DNA of 64,000 bases from Pirellula sp. SH-Sr6A (GTDB lineage: Bacteria; Planctomycetota; Planctomycetia; Pirellulales; Pirellulaceae). Shown here piece after piece: positions 59,578 through 64,000 of this stretch. The stretch is taken from the NCBI RefSeq assembly GCF_001610875.1, contig NZ_CP011272.1:4445988-4509987 (forward strand), read 5' to 3'. Each line of letters begins with the position of its first letter. Position 1 is the stretch's first letter. The position numbers and the translations under genes were made by a program. The notes under the pieces are model-generated. The model was not told the origin of the DNA. It did no database searches and was given only the letters and a program-made list of their open reading frames with translations.

Positions 59578-61209
59578 CTACTTAGGCTCACCTTCCATCG
59601 ACTGGACAATTTCCGCTTGGGCTTTTGCCAACTCGGGCAAGCCTGCTGACTCGTAGGCTGCAATCAGTTTCTTGCGAGTCCCAATGCGACCGCTGTCAAG
59701 CTTGATCGCTTGCTCGAATTTATTGATCGCCTCTTTGGCCCGTCCGGCCATCATGAGGAGCTCACCAAAGGTATCGAGAATTTCAGCATTGTTCGGCGAG
59801 ATGCTTTGTGCGTGGGCCACCAACTCGAGCGACTTGGGCACATTCTCAGGACTCGCTTTGGCTAGGCATAATGCCAGATTGTTGCAGGCCGAGGCGTCGT
59901 TCGGATTCTTGGAGAGTGCAAGTTCCCAGTTCTTGATCGCCTCTTTTTCGTTCCCCAGCATGTAGTAGCCATCGGCCAACATGCTGTGCGCTTCGGAGGT
60001 CGTGATCCCGTCATCGATTTGTTTTCGAAGAATGTCTACGATCCGTTTCGACGGCTTGATATTGCGGCGTAGAAGCTTGGCAATCTGTTCAGAAATCTTT
60101 GGATCGTTTGGATCGGCATCCGCAGCCGATTCCAGCAGGGATAGATCGGCGGTGAATGTCCCATCAGGATTCTCCACGATCGATTTTTCAAAGATCGAGA
60201 TCTTGATCGATGAGAGCGCTCTGGCCAATTGAGGTCGAACGTCGCTGCCAGCCAAGCCTTCTTGCAGGATCGCGACGGCTTGTGGGTATTTCCCGGTCAA
60301 GAACCGCACCTCAGCGATTGCCAAGCGATCGATGTCGCGTTCATTGCTCGTATTGAGTCGGGCACCGAACACTTCTTCGACTTCGTAACTCGCTTCTCGA
60401 AGGCCTTCTTCGTTTTTGATACGGCCGTAGAGACGAGCCAATTCCAGATTCATTTCTGGCAACCTCTTCGCCGCTTCTTTTGCCATCGCGATGGCGCTCG
60501 GGGTGTAGCCATTCTGTTCCAGGATTTGAGCGTAGATGGCGATAAGTTGGACTGGGACTTCGGTCCAGTCGCAAGCCATCTGGAGATTTCGCCCCAACTC
60601 CTTTGTGTCGATTTCCTGCTGATCTTCCTTCGCTTGAATGATCCAGCACGCCATCCATGCGTTGGCCTGGCGAAACGGACCGTACTTGCCGGACGCCAAA
60701 TCCTCCATCACCGATTTGGCCGCGGCGGGGTCTCCATCGATGCTTTCGAGCAGTGCGAGGCGATAGCTAGCTTGGGCGTTCTTGGGTTGAAAGGACAAGA
60801 TACGCGTCGCGAGCAACCGGCTGTAGTTCTTGGCAAAGTCCGGAATGCTGTTGGGATCGTTGATCGGCGTTCCCTGTTTGGGGTCTTTCGGATTCATGAA
60901 CCGGAACTGCGAGTAAGCAGCCCGTTCCAAGACACGGGTCGGTAGATTCTTTTCTCCTTCGACCCCGTATCGTTGCACTTTGGCGTCTACCCGTTCGAAC
61001 AAGGAGAATCCAAAGATCAAATAGACGATGAGAACAATCAGAAACGCTGGCAGATGGAACCAGAATCGAATCCAACTGCGGGAATATTTCCAGCCCCGAG
61101 CAGCGTCGAGGAAACTGCCAGCCATGCCGACCGGTGACGTGAAAATTTTGAGGAACTCGCTGCCGAGCCACTGGGTGTTTTCCACGATGAGACGAATGCG
61201 ACTTCCCAT
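59578..61209 (-). CDS. Membrane-anchored TPR protein coupled to exosortase-like gene
   Basis: This 543 aa protein has one helix at about 54-72 (LPAFLIVLIVYLIFGFSLF) and a long helical-repeat domain. The last part has clear TPR units (EAHSMLADGYYMLGNEKEAI, NPNDASACNNLALCLAKA, ILDTFGELLMMAGRAKEAIN). The start overlaps the stop of the exosortase-like gene by one base (TAATG), so the two are translated together. In planctomycetes I recall TPR proteins next to the XrtU-type exosortase; the functional link is not established. Confidence 0.85.
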   Translation of the reverse strand: MGSRIRLIVENTQWLGSEFLKIFTSPVGMAGSFLDAARGWKYSRSWIRFWFHLPAFLIVLIVYLIFGFSLFERVDAKVQRYGVEGEKNLPTRVLERAAYSQFRFMNPKDPKQGTPINDPNSIPDFAKNYSRLLATRILSFQPKNAQASYRLALLESIDGDPAAAKSVMEDLASGKYGPFRQANAWMACWIIQAKEDQQEIDTKELGRNLQMACDWTEVPVQLIAIYAQILEQNGYTPSAIAMAKEAAKRLPEMNLELARLYGRIKNEEGLREASYEVEEVFGARLNTSNERDIDRLAIAEVRFLTGKYPQAVAILQEGLAGSDVRPQLARALSSIKISIFEKSIVENPDGTFTADLSLLESAADADPNDPKISEQIAKLLRRNIKPSKRIVDILRKQIDDGITTSEAHSMLADGYYMLGNEKEAIKNWELALSKNPNDASACNNLALCLAKASPENVPKSLELVAHAQSISPNNAEILDTFGELLMMAGRAKEAINKFEQAIKLDSGRIGTRKKLIAAYESAGLPELAKAQAEIVQSMEGEPK

Positions 61210-62219
61210 TAGTAGTCCTCCTCGATCTCATCCGCTTGAAAATCGCGGACGGGGACGGCGGTGGTCAGTTTTGGCAATCCAACAATCCAATTCCAACAGG
61301 TTGCAACCAACGGGAAATCCGGGTTGATGAATTCAGACGGGATCGGCTGCAGCAACATCGCAAAGAACTGATCCAAACTGACAATGAACAAGGCGCCGAT
61401 GAGGAACAAGAAGACTTCCAGGCCGACGCTCCACGCCACCCACTCCTCTTGAAAGGTCGCCATGGTAGATAGGGTCACCCAAGCTGCCCCACGAAGCGCC
61501 ATCCACACGATAAACGAAAGAGAAAAGGTGATGAGTCCGTTTAAGAAGTTGCGGCGGTAAGCATAGATGCAGAACATGCTGATCCCCATGAAGGTGACGA
61601 TGCTGTCCCAATTGCCTTCACAAGAAAACTTGTCCGCGACCCCGTGACCGAACTGAATGGTGTTGCCCACTCGCAGATGACTTTGCAACAATGCGTCCGC
61701 CAACCCCGAGGTAACATCGACAGCGACCGACTCCGTAGCATCGAATGCCCCTCGATCCTTACAGGCATCGACCAACGAAGGGATCATGAACGCGAGCCCC
61801 AAAGCAATCGCATTGGAATGGCTCTCGCCCCGAATCTGGTGGCAGAACCAACCGATCGCCGCCATCCCCATCGCAATTCCAGCCAGTTTCGGTCGTCCTG
61901 ACACCATGGAAATCAAAAGGACCACTCCAGCCAACGACCAAAATGCGATCGGACCAACGCGACGAGCTGGACGATCCGAATCCCATACGCAACGGTAGAG
62001 CGCGATCGCAAGCCCCAGAAATACGAAGATAGTGCAAACCAATCGATCGACCGACGAAAACCAATCTCTCCAGAACCCGAGACCGATGATCAACGAGAGG
62101 AGCATCAAGGCAAATGTCACGGAGTGGGCGATTAGGTTGGGCACGCCCCTCGGAGGAACCGCCGAGTGGGCCGGTTCGTTCGCTTGGCCCGGCCCCGAGG
62201 CGTTTAGGTCAGAAGTCAT
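61209..62219 (-). CDS. Exosortase-like membrane protein (XrtU-type)
   Basis: This 336 aa protein has about eight helices. Exosortases are membrane proteases and transpeptidases that process PEP-CTERM-type tails. They have a Cys, an Arg and a His in the last helices. Here Cys200 (FSCEGNWDS) and Arg243 (ALRGAAW) fit those positions, with Arg222-223 between; the expected His in the following helix (VAWSVGLEVF) is not seen. This may be how the planctomycete XrtU group looks, or the enzyme may be inactive. I chose ATG 62219 over a start at 62261. No PEP-CTERM target is visible in the window. Confidence 0.6.
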   Translation of the reverse strand: MTSDLNASGPGQANEPAHSAVPPRGVPNLIAHSVTFALMLLSLIIGLGFWRDWFSSVDRLVCTIFVFLGLAIALYRCVWDSDRPARRVGPIAFWSLAGVVLLISMVSGRPKLAGIAMGMAAIGWFCHQIRGESHSNAIALGLAFMIPSLVDACKDRGAFDATESVAVDVTSGLADALLQSHLRVGNTIQFGHGVADKFSCEGNWDSIVTFMGISMFCIYAYRRNFLNGLITFSLSFIVWMALRGAAWVTLSTMATFQEEWVAWSVGLEVFLFLIGALFIVSLDQFFAMLLQPIPSEFINPDFPLVATCWNWIVGLPKLTTAVPVRDFQADEIEEDY

Positions 62220-62334
62220 CAAAAATCTAACTCTCCAATCGAGCATGTGCACAAGTGCCACTTACGGAACGTTTCCGGTAAGGGCATCTTTTCGGACGCA
62301 GCAGCAGAGAAAGCAATCAGCACGGTAATCGCTC

Positions 62335-63675
62335 ATGCACCTCGTCATCAATCTATTTTATCTGTTGTTTCTATTTTTCGTCAGCCCTTGGATTCTTTAT
62401 CGCGCCATTCGTTACGGCCGTTACCGTCGCGGCTGGATGGAGAAGCTATTCGGTTTGGTTCCTCTCCATCATCCCACCACGCTCAAAAGCCCCGATTCTC
62501 CAGGCAGAGTCTGGCTTCATGCGGTCAGTGTCGGCGAAGTCCAGCTGCTGCGCACCCTCGTGGCACGCTTCAAAAAAGAGCGGCCCGACCTGCAGTTGAT
62601 CATCTCCTCGTCGACCGATAGTGGCTATACGTTGGCTCGTCAGTTGTTTTCGGACGAGCAAGTCATCTTCGCGCCGTTGGACTTCACCTGGGCGATCGCC
62701 AATGCCTGGAAAAGGATCCGACCGAGTCTGGTTGTACTCATGGAGTTAGAATTGTGGCCCAATTGGCTTCGGCATGCCGAACGAGTGGACTGCCCCATCG
62801 CCGTGGTCAACGGCCGACTCAGCGAAAACAGTTTCCGGGGCTACCTCCGCATTCGCCGCTGGATCGAACCCATGTTCCGTTCGCTCGACTGGGTTGGGGC
62901 TCAAACGAAGCAATACGCGGAGCGCTTTTCACAGCTGGGCGCCCCCCCAGGAGTCGTGGAGGTTACCGGGAATCTGAAGTTCGATGGTGCCGAACCGAAT
63001 CGCATGGCGACCGAAGTTCTGGACCGACGGCGGTTGCTCGGTCTGTCGCCTCCCCCCTCAGCGGCTCAAGTGCAGACGTTTCTTTGGGTAGCCGGCAGTA
63101 CGCAGCATCCCGAGGAAGAGCTCGTGCTCCGCGCTTTCCAGAAGCTTGCACCGCGATTTCCGCAGCTGAAGCTTCTCTTGGTACCGAGACACCCCGAGCG
63201 ATTCGAGGAAGTCGCGCAGAAGGTCGCCGAATCCCCATTTTCTTGGGCGCGTCGCTCGGAGTGCCAGTCGACCGAGCCACCCGCCGATTGGCGAATCTTT
63301 TTGGGAGATACCGTCGGTGAATTGAGATGGTGGTGGGGGCTATCTGATGTCGCCTTCGTCGGGGGCAGCTTTGGAGATCGCGGGGGACAGAACATGATCG
63401 AGCCGTGTGCGTTCGGCGTTGCAACGTGCTTTGGCCCCAACACCAAAAACTTTGCAGATGTCGTCGAACTCTTGTTGAAAGAGGAAGCCTGTGTGCAGCT
63501 CCAACATCCCGACGACTTGGCCTCCTTCCTAGAACAAGTTCTCGTCGATTCCGCCCAGCGACAGGAGCTTGGCAGGCGAGCCCAATCGTCTGCGGCGGAG
63601 CACCGAGGAGCCATCGACCGAACCTGGCGAGGGCTCGCGAAGTTCCTCCCCCCCGCTATCCCCGACCGGTCCTAA
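62335..63675 (+). CDS. waaA: 3-deoxy-D-manno-octulosonic acid transferase
   Basis: This 446 aa GT30-family enzyme transfers Kdo from CMP-Kdo to lipid A. It has an N-terminal membrane anchor (INLFYLLFLFFVSPWILY), the acceptor-side motif VWLHAVSVGEVQLLRTLV with SSSTDSGY, and the LELWPNWLRHAERVDCPIAV segment. The C-terminal donor domain has LVPRHPERFEEV and FVGGSFGDRGGQNMIEP. Length and motif order are normal. Its presence implies a lipopolysaccharide-type outer membrane. It is divergent from the exosortase-like gene (115 bp gap). Confidence 0.93.
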   Translation: MHLVINLFYLLFLFFVSPWILYRAIRYGRYRRGWMEKLFGLVPLHHPTTLKSPDSPGRVWLHAVSVGEVQLLRTLVARFKKERPDLQLIISSSTDSGYTLARQLFSDEQVIFAPLDFTWAIANAWKRIRPSLVVLMELELWPNWLRHAERVDCPIAVVNGRLSENSFRGYLRIRRWIEPMFRSLDWVGAQTKQYAERFSQLGAPPGVVEVTGNLKFDGAEPNRMATEVLDRRRLLGLSPPPSAAQVQTFLWVAGSTQHPEEELVLRAFQKLAPRFPQLKLLLVPRHPERFEEVAQKVAESPFSWARRSECQSTEPPADWRIFLGDTVGELRWWWGLSDVAFVGGSFGDRGGQNMIEPCAFGVATCFGPNTKNFADVVELLLKEEACVQLQHPDDLASFLEQVLVDSAQRQELGRRAQSSAAEHRGAIDRTWRGLAKFLPPAIPDRS

Positions 63676-63794
63676 CATTAGAATCGGGTTCGACCTCGTC
63701 CCCGACTCTCCGCCCGATCTCTTCTCGTTGCTTTGATATCCGTCCCTGTTTCAGTGTCCCCCTTTCAGTGCTCTATACGGAAAGCCAATCGTTG

Positions 63795-64000
63795 ATGAAC
63801 GAACAAGTCTTGCAGCGCATCCAATCGATGTACGGAATTGAAAATTGGTCCGCCGGCTACTTCGATGTCAACGATCAAGGGAACATGATCGCGCGCCCGA
63901 GCAATCAAGACGATCGCTGGGTCGACTTGAAGAAAGTTCTCGATCACTTGGTGCATGAACAAAAGCTCCAATTGCCCATCCTGCTCCGTTTTCCCCAGAT
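63795..64000 (+). CDS. speA: Biosynthetic arginine decarboxylase, N-terminal part (3' partial)
   Basis: Only 68 codons are visible before the right edge. The start ATG is at 63795. The protein reads MNEQVLQRIQSMYGIENWSA and then GYFDVNDQGN, followed by VDLKKVLDHLV and LQLPILLRFPQ. This matches the conserved opening of biosynthetic arginine decarboxylase (YGI-W-GYF, then lPlLiRF), which makes agmatine for polyamine synthesis using pyridoxal phosphate. It lies 119 bp after waaA. Confidence 0.85.
   Translation, partial: MNEQVLQRIQSMYGIENWSAGYFDVNDQGNMIARPSNQDDRWVDLKKVLDHLVHEQKLQLPILLRFPQ

Overview
The window most likely comes from a planctomycete, probably of the Pirellulaceae/Rhodopirellula type. 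This is inferred from gene content rather than from a marker gene. The evidence is a DUF1559 prepilin-like protein with an H-x9-DG motif, small lipoproteins, an exosortase-like membrane protein, CRTAC1/ASPIC and TPR proteins in one operon, an alternative complex III feeding a caa3-type oxidase, and long intergenic repeat arrays. Kdo transferase (waaA) implies a Gram-negative type envelope. GC content looks moderate. No rRNA, tRNA, phage or IS transposase was seen.

Region 1 (1-12204, + strand) is one respiratory locus: actB (cut by the left edge), actC, a fused actD-actE, actF, a small one-helix protein, a SCO1-like copper chaperone, then ctaC (subunit II with heme c), ctaD (A2-type subunit I), ctaE and ctaF. 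Electrons would pass from quinol through alternative complex III to its cytochrome and then to the caa3 oxidase. Four subunits carry His-rich tails.

Region 2 (12205-16065) is mostly non-coding arrays of a 236-239 bp repeat, broken by three small minus-strand genes (a 122 aa membrane protein, an 80 aa secreted fragment, an SRPBCC protein). A strong terminator then follows rpsA. A related repeat family with a 347 bp composite period lies at 44.53-45.47 kb.

Region 3 (16066-26345) holds rpsA (-), rpiB (+), an MFS transporter whose frame runs through the antisense strand of rpiB, a short MnmE-like GTPase, a TIGR03546/TIGR03545-type gene pair, and a YeiH-type exporter coupled to a tiny membrane protein.

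Region 4 (26404-36859) holds a Gld-type ABC system (ATPase, fused permease-GldG, DUF4340 protein), argC translationally coupled to an unknown protein, and a UvrD/PcrA helicase.

Region 5 (36921-44511) holds a lipoprotein, a DUF1559 protein, and a three-gene operon of two membrane-anchored TPR proteins plus a CRTAC1-like FG-GAP protein, followed by a plus-strand membrane protein.

Region 6 (45566-53827) is rpoB-rpoC on the minus strand, without rplJL immediately upstream. Region 7 (54514-64000) holds a sugar-epimerase-like SDR, a DASS transporter, two small genes, a degenerate GGDEF protein with six short acidic DIAALF-type motifs, an exosortase-like protein coupled to a TPR protein, waaA, and the first codons of speA at the right edge.
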